Shown one piece after another: positions 1 to 8,553 of a stretch of DNA of 64,000 nt. Under the pieces are notes generated by a model. The model worked only from the letters and a program-made list of their open reading frames with translations, was not told where the DNA came from and ran no database searches. This DNA is from Streptomyces sp. NRRL F-4489. Lineage in GTDB: Bacteria > Actinomycetota > Actinomycetes > Streptomycetales > Streptomycetaceae. The stretch lies in contig NZ_LLZI01000112.1 in the NCBI RefSeq assembly GCF_001509485.1, positions 62,001-126,000 on the forward strand, in the 5' to 3' direction. Made by a program: the position numbers and the translations under genes. Every line of letters starts with the position of its first letter. The stretch's first letter is position 1.

Positions 1-63
1 TCTGACCGGTCCGAAAGCCCCACCCTCGCTCACCCCATCACCACCCCCATGAGGAGGACACCC

Positions 64-990
64 TTGTCTCCGATATCCCTCACCATCGAGGAATTCGCCG
101 TGGCCGACCGTGACAGCGGCCCGTACGCCGTCACGACCGGGCCGGACGGTGCGCTGTGGTTCACGTTGGTGCACAGCGGCCGGATCGGCCGGCTGGTGCC
201 CGGCGGCGTACCGACCGGTTTCCCACTCGATCCGTCCAGCGGGCCGACCATCATTGTCCCGGGTCCGGACGGGGCGCTGTGGTTCACCGAATACCGCGCC
301 CACCGGATCGGACGGATTTCCGTCGACGGCTCGGTCGACGAATTCGCGCTGCCGACCCCCGCCTGCGGTCCGTTCGGTATCGCTCCGGGTCCGGACGGCG
401 CATTGTGGTTCACCGAGACAGCCGCCGACCGCATCGGCCGTATCACCCCTGCCGGAGATATCACCGAGTTCCCGCTGCCGGTCAGTGGCGCGTTCCCCTC
501 CGCGATCACCGCGGGCGGTGACGGCGGGATGTGGTTCACCCTGAACCAGGCCAATGCGATAGGGCGGATCGGCATGGACGGAAAGATTTCCGTCCACCCG
601 CTGCCGACCGAGGCCGCCGCACCGGTGGGAATCACCGCGGGCCGGGACGGCGACCTCTGGTTCGTGGAAATCGCCGCCGGACAGGTCGGCCGCATCACCG
701 CCGAAGGCGAGATCACCGAATTCCCGCTGCCCGATCGCTCGGCCCGGCCGCACGCCATCACGGTTGACGGAAACGGCACCCCGTGGTTCACGGAGTGGGG
801 CGCCAATCGCGTCGGCCGCATCACGCCCCAGGGCGCCATCGATGTGTACGACCTGCCCACGCCTGGCTCCGAACCGCACGGTATCGCCCTCGGCCCGGAC
901 GGCGCCCTGTGGACGGCCCTGGAAATCGGCACCCTGGCCCGCGTCAGTCCAAGGCAGGCTCCCGACCGCAACAACAACCAGGAGGTGTGA
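64..990 (+). CDS. Virginiamycin B (streptogramin) lyase-like beta-propeller protein
   Basis: The protein (308 aa) is built of about seven repeats of roughly 42 residues, each with a GPDGALWFTE-like strand followed by an IGRI strand. This is the signature of the Vgb family seven-bladed propellers, which linearise type B streptogramins by breaking the ester bond through elimination. I place the start at TTG 64 because an AGGAGG lies 7 nt upstream; an in-frame ATG at 49 lies on top of that ribosome site. There is no signal peptide, so it should be cytoplasmic. Length fits the family (about 300 aa). The last blade is degenerate (ALWTALEIG instead of LWFTE), so lyase activity is plausible but not assured; many actinobacterial relatives are uncharacterised propellers. 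It converges on the NmrA gene with only 12 bp between stops. Confidence 0.85.
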   Translation: MSPISLTIEEFAVADRDSGPYAVTTGPDGALWFTLVHSGRIGRLVPGGVPTGFPLDPSSGPTIIVPGPDGALWFTEYRAHRIGRISVDGSVDEFALPTPACGPFGIAPGPDGALWFTETAADRIGRITPAGDITEFPLPVSGAFPSAITAGGDGGMWFTLNQANAIGRIGMDGKISVHPLPTEAAAPVGITAGRDGDLWFVEIAAGQVGRITAEGEITEFPLPDRSARPHAITVDGNGTPWFTEWGANRVGRITPQGAIDVYDLPTPGSEPHGIALGPDGALWTALEIGTLARVSPRQAPDRNNNQEV

Positions 991-1002
991 GGCCCCACCG
1001 CC

Positions 1003-1851
1003 TCAGCGGAATATGTCGGCGTGCTCCTCGGCCCACGTGCGGAATGAGCGCGCCGGCGCCCCGGTGAGCCCTTCCACCGTGGACGTGACGACGTCCGATC
1101 GGGACCGGCTTTCGGCACTGGCCAGCAGGGCTTCCACCAAGACGGGCGGTCGTCCGTCGGCAAGCATCCGCTGCCGCGCGACCGCCACCGGTACGCTCTC
1201 GAAGCGCACCGGGCGGCCGATCGCCTCGCCGATCGCCCGTACCTGTTCGGCCCGGCTCAGCACCTCGGGGCCCGTCAGCACGTACGTCGCGCCCTCATGC
1301 CCGTCCTCCGTCAGCACGCGGCGCGCCACGGCGGCGATATCGCGTTCGTGCACCACGGCCGTGGCCGCGATGTCCGGCCCGCGGACCGCGTCCGTAGCGC
1401 GGATCTGTTCCGCCCAGCCCCGCGCGTTGGACGCGATGGTGTTGGCCCGCAGGACCGTCCATCCCAGGCCGGAGGCGGCAATCAGGCGCTCCATATCGGC
1501 GTGGAGCTGGTTGATGGGATCGGTCTGCCGGCCGGCGGCATCATCCACCCCCGATGACGAGAGGTAGACGACGCGGCGGGCCTGCCGCGCTATCGCCTCC
1601 AATACGGCGGGCGCCCCCTCGGCCGTCAGGAACGGCCACACCAGGAAGACCGTATCGCTGCCCTTCAGGGCCGCCTCCAACGACTCCGGCCGGGACAGGT
1701 CCCCGCCGAACACCCGGACCTCACCCGGCAGCCCAGCCGCTTCGGGCCGACGCACCACGGCGCGCACGGGGGCGGCACCGGCCGCTACGAGCTCTTCCAC
1801 AACCACTCGGCCGACGTTGCCCGTCGCACCCGTCACAAGAATCTCACTCAT
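1003..1851 (-). CDS. NmrA-family NAD(P)-binding oxidoreductase
   Basis: A 282-aa atypical short-chain dehydrogenase. The N-terminus ILVTGATGNVGRVV is the GxxGxxG dinucleotide-binding loop of the NmrA/HSCARG and azoreductase-like group, followed by RAVVRRPE (typical NADP-phosphate contact) and a VVYLSSSG strand. There is no YxxxK catalytic pair, as usual in NmrA-like proteins that sense NADP redox state or reduce quinones and azo compounds. The ATG at 1851 has only a weak ribosome site. A VOC gene lies 40 bp upstream on the same strand and may be co-transcribed. Substrate unknown. Confidence 0.85.
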   Translation of the reverse strand: MSEILVTGATGNVGRVVVEELVAAGAAPVRAVVRRPEAAGLPGEVRVFGGDLSRPESLEAALKGSDTVFLVWPFLTAEGAPAVLEAIARQARRVVYLSSSGVDDAAGRQTDPINQLHADMERLIAASGLGWTVLRANTIASNARGWAEQIRATDAVRGPDIAATAVVHERDIAAVARRVLTEDGHEGATYVLTGPEVLSRAEQVRAIGEAIGRPVRFESVPVAVARQRMLADGRPPVLVEALLASAESRSRSDVVTSTVEGLTGAPARSFRTWAEEHADIFR

Positions 1852-1891
1852 GGTCAGGTAAGGCGCGGCACTGCCTGCGGTATTCCGTCTC

Positions 1892-2290
1892 CTATCCCCA
1901 ACTGCGCGAACACAGCACCAGTCGGTATCCGTCCGGGTCAGCGACGGTCACCCCGTGTTCGTCCCAGTAGGGGTTGTGTGCGGGGACCCGGGTCCCGCCT
2001 GCGGAAACCAGGCGGTCCACCATGGCTTCGTCCACCGGGGACCCCAGATAGATGACGAACAGGTCGTCCGCGGTCGGGGTGGGCTCCCGCGGGCCGTCGG
2101 GGTCCCGGGTCAGTTCGAGGTGCCAGGCCGCGCCGGGACGGCCGACCATCAGCAGATCGTGTTCGCCCGGGGCCCGCTTGGTGCCCCGCCACAGCACATC
2201 GAGCCCAAGGCCCGCGACGTAGAAGTGCTCGGCCGCGGCAAGGTCCCGCGAGGGCCTGGCCACGCGGACCTGCGCCGTGGGATCGATCAT
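1892..2290 (-). CDS. VOC (glyoxalase/bleomycin-resistance fold) protein
   Basis: A 132-aa protein of the vicinal oxygen chelate superfamily: two beta-alpha-beta-beta-beta units, the first opening with VRVARPSRDLAAAEHFY and the second closing with VADPDGYRLVLCSR, the usual last strand. The ATG at 2290 follows a GGAGG site. Such small VOC proteins bind or isomerise small molecules, often with a divalent metal; nothing here fixes the ligand. It sits upstream of the NmrA oxidoreductase in the same direction. Confidence 0.85.
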   Translation of the reverse strand: MIDPTAQVRVARPSRDLAAAEHFYVAGLGLDVLWRGTKRAPGEHDLLMVGRPGAAWHLELTRDPDGPREPTPTADDLFVIYLGSPVDEAMVDRLVSAGGTRVPAHNPYWDEHGVTVADPDGYRLVLCSRSWG

Positions 2291-2580
2291 GCCTGGACCT
2301 CCGGGTTCGTTCGTTCAGCACGCCGGGCAGGACGGTCGGCGCAGCGGTCGCCACAGCAGTCGCCACAGCGCGGAAGCTGCGCAACCCACCACGCTACCTC
2401 CCTACTTGGCCGCCGAATCACTCGGTCGCTCTCGACCACCGTCACGGAGACCCGGACCCCTCCCCTCACACGCAGGCGTGCCCGAGGCGCCCATCCCGAA
2501 CGCAACCCACCTGACGCTACGTCAGTGGGCGTGCGACTCGGGCAGGATCCTCGGGCACGCCTACCGCAAGACCGGCTACG
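2291..2580. other. Intergenic stretch, no supported gene
   Basis: About 290 bp between a VOC gene and a small secreted-protein gene, both leftward. The only structure I see is a perfect 6-bp inverted repeat with a 3-nt centre (CTGACG/CGTCAG, 2511-2525), some 55 nt past the stop of the secreted-protein gene. It is too short for a convincing terminator. Confidence 0.4.
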
Positions 2581-2793
2581 TCACGTCCCCGGCTTCTTCA
2601 CCCAGCCCTTCTGCACCAGCAGGTTGCAGTGCCACCGGGCGTACTTCGGCGACTCCCCCTTCTGCTTCACGGCGGCGTGGATGCAGTCGGCGTACGGGAA
2701 CGGGGGCTTGTCCGCGGCATGGGCGGCAGCCGCCCCCGTCATCACGCCACCGATGGCGGCGGCCGCAACCAGCAAGGCACTCATTCGGCGCAC
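2581..2793 (-). CDS. Small secreted protein, 70 aa
   Basis: The sequence starts MRRMSALLVAAAAIGGVMTG and ends its signal in AAAAHAADKP, a clear Sec signal peptide with a predicted cut near residue 26. The mature part is about 44 residues with two cysteines (YADCIHAAVK and WHCNLLVQKG), which could form one disulphide, and a basic C-terminus. It resembles the many small exported proteins of streptomycetes of unknown role. It is transcribed divergently from the TetR gene at 3025. Confidence 0.75.
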   Translation of the reverse strand: MRRMSALLVAAAAIGGVMTGAAAAHAADKPPFPYADCIHAAVKQKGESPKYARWHCNLLVQKGWVKKPGT

Positions 2794-2989
2794 AGTCGCG
2801 CTCCTTCTCTTCCTGTCCGAAGCCCGTCTGCTTCGGACAACTCCAGACCGTTCAACGACTCACCCCACGTCGAGAAACGATCTGCGGGAGGGAGGAAAGA
2901 CAGGCAGGAAGGAAGGACCTGGCGTGCGTGGTGGCGCGCCCTCGCCGCCTCCTCCCTCCCCCTCCTCATAAATTTGCCTACTCGGAAAA

Positions 2990-3006
2990 CTTGCCGGATC
3001 GGCAAG
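2990..3006. promoter_or_regulatory. Candidate TetR operator with overlapping promoter
   Basis: A perfect inverted repeat CTTGCCG-GAT-CGGCAAG (7-bp arms) lies 18 nt upstream of the TetR start codon at 3025. TTGCCG (2991-2996) and TAAGCT (3013-3018) are spaced 16 nt, a reasonable -35/-10 pair, which puts transcription start close to the ATG and suggests a leaderless transcript. Overlap of the palindrome with the -35 box fits autorepression. Inference from position and symmetry only. Confidence 0.5.
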
Positions 3007-3024
3007 AATTGCTAAGCTGCCCGC

Positions 3025-3663
3025 ATGCCACACGAAGACGACGCCCCACTCGGGTTGCGCGAGCGCAAGAAGAGGGCGACGCGGGTCGCGCTCAGTCAGG
3101 CCACGATCGGCCTGTGCATCCAACGTGGTTGGGACAACGTGACGGTCGAGGACATCGCGGCCGCGGCGAACGTGTCCGTGCGAACGTTCCGCAACTACTT
3201 CTCCAGCAAGGCGGAGGCCATCGCCGCCGGTCACCTGGAGCGCATGCTGCGGATCGCGGACGAGTTGCGCGACCGTCCGGACGCCGAGCCGTTGTGGGAC
3301 TCGATCGTCCACGCCGTGCAGTCCCAGTTCGCAGCGGGAGATGCGGCAGCCGCGGCGGGCGGCGGATCGGCGCACGATCGGCGCTGGCAGGACGGGCTTC
3401 GGCTGATGCTGGCCGAACCGGCGCTGCAGGGCGAGGTCGTCAAGGCCAACGCGGCCGCACAGGACGAACTGGCCAAGGCGATCGCCGAACGCACCGGCAC
3501 GGACGCGACCCGCGACCTGTATCCGAAGCTGGTCGCCGCGGTGGTCAGCGCCGGCAGCGCGGTCGCCGTCGAGCACTGTCTGCGCGCGGACTCCCCGACT
3601 CCTCTCGGGCCGGTACTGACCGAGGTGTTCGAACAGCTCGCCAGGGGACTGCCGGTCCCGTAG
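3025..3663 (+). CDS. TetR-family transcriptional regulator
   Basis: A 212-aa regulator. Residues 10-60 hold the TetR helix-turn-helix: LRERKKRATRVALSQATIGL, VEDIAAAANVSVRTFRNYF and FSSKAEAIAAG are the standard helices. The C-terminal ligand domain is alanine-rich and unrecognised, close to the MftR-like group that begins GLRERKK. It lies 103 bp upstream of the FAD monooxygenase gene in the same orientation, so it probably controls that gene and itself, through the palindrome at 2990-3006. No ribosome site precedes the ATG, consistent with leaderless translation. Confidence 0.9.
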   Translation: MPHEDDAPLGLRERKKRATRVALSQATIGLCIQRGWDNVTVEDIAAAANVSVRTFRNYFSSKAEAIAAGHLERMLRIADELRDRPDAEPLWDSIVHAVQSQFAAGDAAAAAGGGSAHDRRWQDGLRLMLAEPALQGEVVKANAAAQDELAKAIAERTGTDATRDLYPKLVAAVVSAGSAVAVEHCLRADSPTPLGPVLTEVFEQLARGLPVP

Positions 3664-3766
3664 CAAGCCGGCCGACCGCCCAGTCAGTCAGCCCCCCCGG
3701 GCGGCTACGTGCTCCACGGCTCCACCGCGCACTTCACCCCACCCCACCCCGCCAACGGAGGAGAAC

Positions 3767-5401
3767 ATGCCCGTGATCAGCGATGTCGTCATCGTAGGAG
3801 GCGGTCCGAACGGACTGATGCTCGCCTGCGAACTGAGCCTGGCCGGCGTCCGCTCGACCGTACTGGAGCGTCTTCCGGAGCCGGCCAACGAGCCGAAAGC
3901 CAACGGCCTGCTCGGGCAGGTGGTGCGGCTGGCCGACCACCGCGGACTGTACGAGCGCCTGAGCGGCAGTGCCGAGCCTCCCGTGGCGAACTCCGCGTAT
4001 TTCATGTTCGCCGCGATGAGCCTGAATCTCGGTCTGCTGGAGCACAGCCCGGTGTACGGCCTGCCGGTACCCCAACACCGCATCGTGGAAGTCCTGACCG
4101 AGCGGGCGACGGAACTCGGCGTGGACATCAGGCGCGGCCACGAACTCGTCGGCCTGGCGCAGGAGGACGGCACCGTCACCCTCGACGTCACCAGTGGCGC
4201 GAACGGCCCGTACCAGCTCCAGGCACGGTACGTGGTCGGCGCGGACGGCGGGCACAGCGCCACCCGCAAGCTGTCCGGGATCGGATTCCCCGGCGTCAGC
4301 TACGACCGGACGACCACCCGCTCGGCCCACGTCACGCTCCCGGGCGAGAGCTGGGTGGACCCCGCCACCGGCGCCTTGAACGTTCCCGGATTCGGCACCG
4401 TCCTGCCGTTCGCGCCCCACCGCACCGACCAGGGCGGGTTCACCTACGCACCGCTGCCTGGCCATCCGCCCCTGATCAGCACCCTGGAGTGGGACCAGCC
4501 ACCGGCCGATGCGCCGATGAGCCTGGATGAACTCCAGGCCAGTATCCGCCGCGTGCTCGGCGCCGAACTGCCGATCGGGCCGCCCACCGGGGACGGTCCG
4601 CACGTGCTGCGCCGGCTGACCGGTGGCAACACCCGCGTCGCGGAACGGTTCCGGGACGGCCGGATCTTCCTCGTCGGTGATGCCGCGCACGTCTACGCTT
4701 CCGGCGGCGGTCCGGGGCTCAACCTCGGGCTCCAGGACGCCGTCAACCTCGGCTGGAAGCTCGCCGCCGAGATACGCGGCGCCGCACCGGCCGGTCTGCT
4801 CGACAGTTACGACACCGAACGCCGGCCGGCCGCCCACCGGATGGTCATGAACGCCCAGGCCCAGTCGGCACTCCTGGCACCGGGCAGCGACGTCACCGCC
4901 CTCCGCCGGCTGTTCACCGAACTCCTCGGCCAGCGGGACACCGTGCAACACCTGGCCGACCTCCTCGCGGGCGCCGACGTCCGCTACGACATGGGCGCTC
5001 CGGACGCCCACCCGTTGACCGGCCACTTCGCCCCGGAGTTGCACGTACGCATTCCCACCGGCACCGTGCGCCTCGCTGAACTCACCAGGTCCGCGCGCCC
5101 GCTGCTCCTCGACCTGACCGACGACGCCTCGGCCGCCGATGCCTTGGCAGACCAGCACGAACACGTCGACATCGTCACCGCACGGCCGTCCACTTCCACT
5201 CCCGGCTCTCCCCAGACACCCGCCTCCGCACCCACATCCACCCCCTCACCCACACCCACACCCACCGTCCTGCTCCTCCGCCCCGACTGCTACGTGGCCT
5301 GGGCATCGGAATCGCGTCGCCCGGGCCGGGAAGAACTGGCCGGCTTGCGCACAGCGTTCCAGCGGTGGATCGCTCCGTCGAAGACCCCGACGGGGAACTA
5401 A
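3767..5401 (+). CDS. FAD-dependent aromatic monooxygenase (PHBH/Rox-like)
   Basis: A 544-aa flavoprotein hydroxylase. SDVVIVGGGPNGLMLACEL is the N-terminal GxGxxG FAD site, VGADGGHSATRK is the DG motif for FAD/NADPH, and FLVGDAAHVYASGGGPGLN is the GD motif binding FAD ribitol. This domain order is that of class A monooxygenases acting on polyketides or rifamycin (PgaE, RdmE, Rox type). The C-terminal thioredoxin-like domain (about 430-544) is interrupted at 474-499 by a Pro/Thr/Ser-rich insert, encoded by a CCCACA-type simple repeat. A GGAGGAG site precedes ATG 3767. TetR regulator upstream; converges with the LysE gene, overlapping it by 4 bp. Substrate unknown; xenobiotic or antibiotic hydroxylation is likely. 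Confidence 0.88.
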   Translation: MPVISDVVIVGGGPNGLMLACELSLAGVRSTVLERLPEPANEPKANGLLGQVVRLADHRGLYERLSGSAEPPVANSAYFMFAAMSLNLGLLEHSPVYGLPVPQHRIVEVLTERATELGVDIRRGHELVGLAQEDGTVTLDVTSGANGPYQLQARYVVGADGGHSATRKLSGIGFPGVSYDRTTTRSAHVTLPGESWVDPATGALNVPGFGTVLPFAPHRTDQGGFTYAPLPGHPPLISTLEWDQPPADAPMSLDELQASIRRVLGAELPIGPPTGDGPHVLRRLTGGNTRVAERFRDGRIFLVGDAAHVYASGGGPGLNLGLQDAVNLGWKLAAEIRGAAPAGLLDSYDTERRPAAHRMVMNAQAQSALLAPGSDVTALRRLFTELLGQRDTVQHLADLLAGADVRYDMGAPDAHPLTGHFAPELHVRIPTGTVRLAELTRSARPLLLDLTDDASAADALADQHEHVDIVTARPSTSTPGSPQTPASAPTSTPSPTPTPTVLLLRPDCYVAWASESRRPGREELAGLRTAFQRWIAPSKTPTGN

Positions 5402-6033
5402 ACCGTCTCGGCGGCCGTGCCAATACCCAGGGCCACCAGAACGCCGGCGGCGGTTCGCTCCAGGGCCGTGTTCACTCGCGGGCGACGCAGCCAGGTCATC
5501 ATCCGCGCTGCGAACACCGCCACCAGCGTCAGCCAGAGAGCGGCGATCGCCGCGTCGATGACGCCCAGCACCAAGGTCGCGGACAGCGCCGAGTGTCCGT
5601 TCGGCAGGAACTGCGGGACCACGGCGACGAAGAAGATGCCCACCTTGGGGTTGAGCAGGCAGCTCAGCACTCCCTGGCGGAAGGCTCGTCCAGTGGTTGG
5701 GACGGGGCCGGTCGGCTTCCCGGGAACCTCCGGTCGGCCCCCGGCGCCGCGGCGGTACGCCCAAAGACTCTGCACACCGAGGAAGATCAGATACGCGGCG
5801 CCCGCCAGGCGGATCGCGGTGAACGCCACGTCCCACCGTTGCAGTACTGCGGCCAGGCCGACGGCCGCGGCCACCGCCCAGGCGAGCGAGCCGGCCGCCG
5901 CACCCAGCGCGGTCGCGATGCCCGAGAAGCGACCGCCGCGCAGGCAGTTCCGCAGCACCAGGAGCGTGTCCGGCCCCGGCGCCATCGTCACCAACAGGGC
6001 GAACAGCGAAAAGCTGACGACAGCAGTCGTCAC
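5398..6033 (-). CDS. LysE-family amino-acid/metabolite exporter
   Basis: A 211-aa integral membrane protein with about six hydrophobic segments. It opens VTTAVVSFSLFALLVTMAPG and carries the family hallmark APGPDTLLVLRN and, mid-protein, LLNPKVGIFFVAVVPQFL. These mark the RhtB/LysE translocators, which export amino acids or small metabolites by proton antiport. I chose GTG 6033, preceded by AGGAGG, over an upstream ATG that would add 61 residues of non-membrane sequence. It overlaps the convergent monooxygenase stop by 4 bp. Confidence 0.9.
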   Translation of the reverse strand: MTTAVVSFSLFALLVTMAPGPDTLLVLRNCLRGGRFSGIATALGAAAGSLAWAVAAAVGLAAVLQRWDVAFTAIRLAGAAYLIFLGVQSLWAYRRGAGGRPEVPGKPTGPVPTTGRAFRQGVLSCLLNPKVGIFFVAVVPQFLPNGHSALSATLVLGVIDAAIAALWLTLVAVFAARMMTWLRRPRVNTALERTAAGVLVALGIGTAAETV

Positions 6034-6298
6034 GGCAGCCTCCTGACCTTCGATCACAACCGGTGCGAGCGGGCACGGACCTCGTTCGGCCCCGCCCTCC
6101 CGGCAGTTTAGAGCCGCCCAGGATCCGCCGGACGGGCCCCTGGACTGCGACGATGGAACGCGCGGCCCGCGCTGGTGGCCCTCGCCGGAGCCGTGGCCGG
6201 CCGCAGGTACCGCCAACGGCTACCGGCTCGGACCTCCCGTAGCCAGTCGCGGACCACGACACGAACGGCCCTCCGCAGGCGGCACCCCGCCCCACCGC

Positions 6299-6979
6299 TC
6301 AGCCCTGCGCGATGCGCTCGATTTCCCCTAGCTGATCGGCCCCGACGCGGTTGGCCTCCAGCCGCAGAAGCCAGGGCAGGAGTTCAGGGGTGGCGTGGAC
6401 CTCGCCGTAGAAGCCGAAGTGGAGATCGGCGAGTTCGTCCTCGATGAGCCAATCGTTGATGGCGTCGTTGAGGTGCTGGTCCGCTGCCTCGGTGCGGGTT
6501 TCGGCCCAGAGCGCCAGCCAGGGGCCGGGGGCGCCTGCGGTGGCCGACAGTATCTCCAGTACGTCGGTGACGTGGCCGACGCCGGGGTACGTGTGCAGGA
6601 AGGAACGCCACCAGGCGACCCAGAACCCCTCCAGCGCCGAACGCTCCGGAGCGGGCCAGGCTCGCCAGTCGGCGGCGATCAGCCGGGAGGCCACCAGACT
6701 GTGGTCCAGATCGTCCGCGACAAGGCGGCGAAGGATCCGGGGCATCAGCCGGCGGTACAGACCGTGGAAGTCGTCCCAGTGACTGGGGACCTCGTGCGCG
6801 ACACGGGGGATCAGCTCCTCCGCCACCTCGGCTACGGGGCCGGTCAGCGTTGCGAGATCGGATTCGGCGTAGCAGAAGGTGCAGCCGCCCACGGGGCTGA
6901 CTGCCGACTCGGCGAGTGGCGCGAAGGCGGCATCCAAGGCGTCCCAGGCATCCTGGAGCTGCTGGCGGGGGTCGGTCAT
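6299..6979 (-). CDS. Conserved hypothetical protein, 226 aa
   Basis: A soluble, acidic, tryptophan-rich, mainly alpha-helical protein with no signal peptide or membrane segment. It has a GGCTFCYAE segment near residue 35 and a long helical middle (LVASRLIAADW, FWVAWWRSFL). I do not recognise a catalytic motif. The two close cysteines could bind metal or be chance. Stand-alone gene between LysE and MFS exporters; the 265 bp downstream hold no gene. Function unknown. Confidence 0.75.
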   Translation of the reverse strand: MTDPRQQLQDAWDALDAAFAPLAESAVSPVGGCTFCYAESDLATLTGPVAEVAEELIPRVAHEVPSHWDDFHGLYRRLMPRILRRLVADDLDHSLVASRLIAADWRAWPAPERSALEGFWVAWWRSFLHTYPGVGHVTDVLEILSATAGAPGPWLALWAETRTEAADQHLNDAINDWLIEDELADLHFGFYGEVHATPELLPWLLRLEANRVGADQLGEIERIAQG

Positions 6980-7114
6980 GAGGCGTGACGCCTTACGGGA
7001 CTCCGTCCGGACGTACCGGCGAAGAGAGCGACGTTAGCACAAGTAGCGGCGGCTGAGGGGAAGTTGATTCGCTGGGCCCGCCCATAGCCCTCCGTCAACC
7101 ACTGCTCGGCCCCG

Positions 7115-8437
7115 TCAGCCCTTGTTCGGCTGGTGCATTAGCGGTGGGTTCCCCGCGTGGCGCGTCGTCGCCCAGAGGAGCAGGGCGGCGAGGCTGAAGG
7201 TTGCGCCGAGGGCGGTTACGGCCGGCCAGCCGGCGGTTGCGTAGGCGAGGGAGGAGCCGAGGGCGCCTAGGCTGCTGCCGGCCGAGTAGAAGACCATGTA
7301 GCCGCCGATGATCCTGCTGCCCGCGTCGGGGCGGACGGCGTGGATCAGGGTCTGGTTGGTGACGTGGACGGCCTGTACGGCGAAGTCCAGGAGGACGGCG
7401 CCGGCCGCCAGTGCCCACAGCGACTGCCCGGTCAGGGCGAGGGGGATCCAGGAGAGCGTGAGGAGGGCGAGGCCGGCGCCGGTTGTGCGCTGGGCGTAAC
7501 CGCGGTCGTTCCAGCGTCCGGCCACTCCGGCGGCGACGGCCCCGGCCGCGCCCGCGAGGCCGAACGCGCCGATCGCGGTGTGCGACAGCGACCACGGCGG
7601 ACTGCTGAGCGGCTGCGCCACGCCGCTCCACAGCGTGCTGAAGGCCGCGAACACCAGGAGGGCGAGCGCGCCCCGGACGCGCAGCAGCGGTTGGCGGGCG
7701 AACAGGGTGACGGTGGAGGCCACCAGTCGTCCGTACGAGGGCCGCGGCACCCCGGCGGACGGCTTGCCCGGGGGGAGGACGCGGCGCAGCAGTACGGCGA
7801 GGACGGCGGTGGCGCCCGCGGACACCAGGTAGACCGCCCGCCAGCCGGCGAGGTCGGCGAGGACGCCGGCGGCGGCGCGGGCCAGCAGGATTCCGGTGAC
7901 GATGCCGCCGGTGACCGTTCCGACCGCGCGGCCGCGCCGGGCGGGTGGGGTCAGGGCGGCCGCCGCGGCGACCATGGTCTGGGCGACGACGGCGAGCAGC
8001 CCGACCACGGCGAGCGCGCCGAGCAGGGCCGCCACGCCCGGCGCCAGCCCGGCGGCCAGCAGGGCCAGGGCCAGGAGTCCGAGCTGGCCGGTGACCAGCC
8101 GGCGGTGGTTGAGCAGGTCGCCGAGCGGTACGAGTGCCAACAGGCCGACCGCGTAACCGAGTTGGGTCACGGTGACGATCGCGCCGAGCAGTCCGGAGCC
8201 GATCGCGAACCGCTCGCCGAGGGTCACCAGCAGGGGCTGGGAGAAGTAGACGGTGGCGACGGAGCTGCCGCAGGCGAGGGCGAGAAGGGGGACGAGGCGG
8301 GCGGGGGGTGAGGGGTGGGGTGAGGCGTGGGCGTCCGGCATGGGCGCGGGTCCTGACGTCCCGGTGCGTACCCCCGCTTCGCCGGAATCGGCGGCCTCAC
8401 CGAACTCAGCGGCCTCACCAGGGCATTGGAGCGCCAT
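7115..8437 (-). CDS. MFS efflux transporter
   Basis: A 440-aa major facilitator with about 12 hydrophobic segments. LVPLGDLLNHRRLVTGQL after segment 2 is a variant of the MFS motif A (GxLaDrxGrr), and the LGYAVGLLALVPL segment is typical of drug:H+ antiporters such as the AraJ/YdhP group. GGAGGGAG precedes ATG 8437; the first 40 residues are non-membrane and a second in-frame ATG exists at residue 33. It is divergent from an HxlR regulator, with two dyad operators in the 116 bp between them, so expression is probably controlled by that regulator in response to an exported or toxic compound. Confidence 0.9.
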   Translation of the reverse strand: MALQCPGEAAEFGEAADSGEAGVRTGTSGPAPMPDAHASPHPSPPARLVPLLALACGSSVATVYFSQPLLVTLGERFAIGSGLLGAIVTVTQLGYAVGLLALVPLGDLLNHRRLVTGQLGLLALALLAAGLAPGVAALLGALAVVGLLAVVAQTMVAAAAALTPPARRGRAVGTVTGGIVTGILLARAAAGVLADLAGWRAVYLVSAGATAVLAVLLRRVLPPGKPSAGVPRPSYGRLVASTVTLFARQPLLRVRGALALLVFAAFSTLWSGVAQPLSSPPWSLSHTAIGAFGLAGAAGAVAAGVAGRWNDRGYAQRTTGAGLALLTLSWIPLALTGQSLWALAAGAVLLDFAVQAVHVTNQTLIHAVRPDAGSRIIGGYMVFYSAGSSLGALGSSLAYATAGWPAVTALGATFSLAALLLWATTRHAGNPPLMHQPNKG

Positions 8438-8455
8438 GGCGCACTCCCTCCAGTC

Positions 8456-8510
8456 GGTTGCAACTTGCTACCGTCGGGACAGTAGTCGCGCGAGGTAGCA
8501 TGTTGCAACC
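8456..8510. promoter_or_regulatory. Paired palindromic operators between MFS and HxlR genes
   Basis: GGTTGCAACTTGCTACC (8456-8472) and GGTAGCATGTTGCAACC (8494-8510) are near-exact inverted copies of each other (16 of 17 match). Each is itself a dyad around its centre, so each could hold one HxlR dimer. Centre-to-centre distance is 38 bp, close to 3.6 helical turns. The left site ends 18 nt from the MFS start codon; the right site lies upstream of the preferred HxlR start at 8554. Confidence 0.7.
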
Positions 8511-8553
8511 ACTCCTGGAGATGCCCGGGGGAATTGGAGGAGAGGAGCCGTGG

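Noticed and set aside
30..1163. Minus-strand 377-residue open frame opposite the propeller gene, with regular repeats
   Set aside because: The periodicity is inherited from the seven propeller blades on the plus strand; the opposite strand has no ribosome site or family likeness.
2511..2525. Inverted repeat CTGACG-CTA-CGTCAG
   Set aside because: Perfect but short; position fits neither a promoter nor a convincing terminator.
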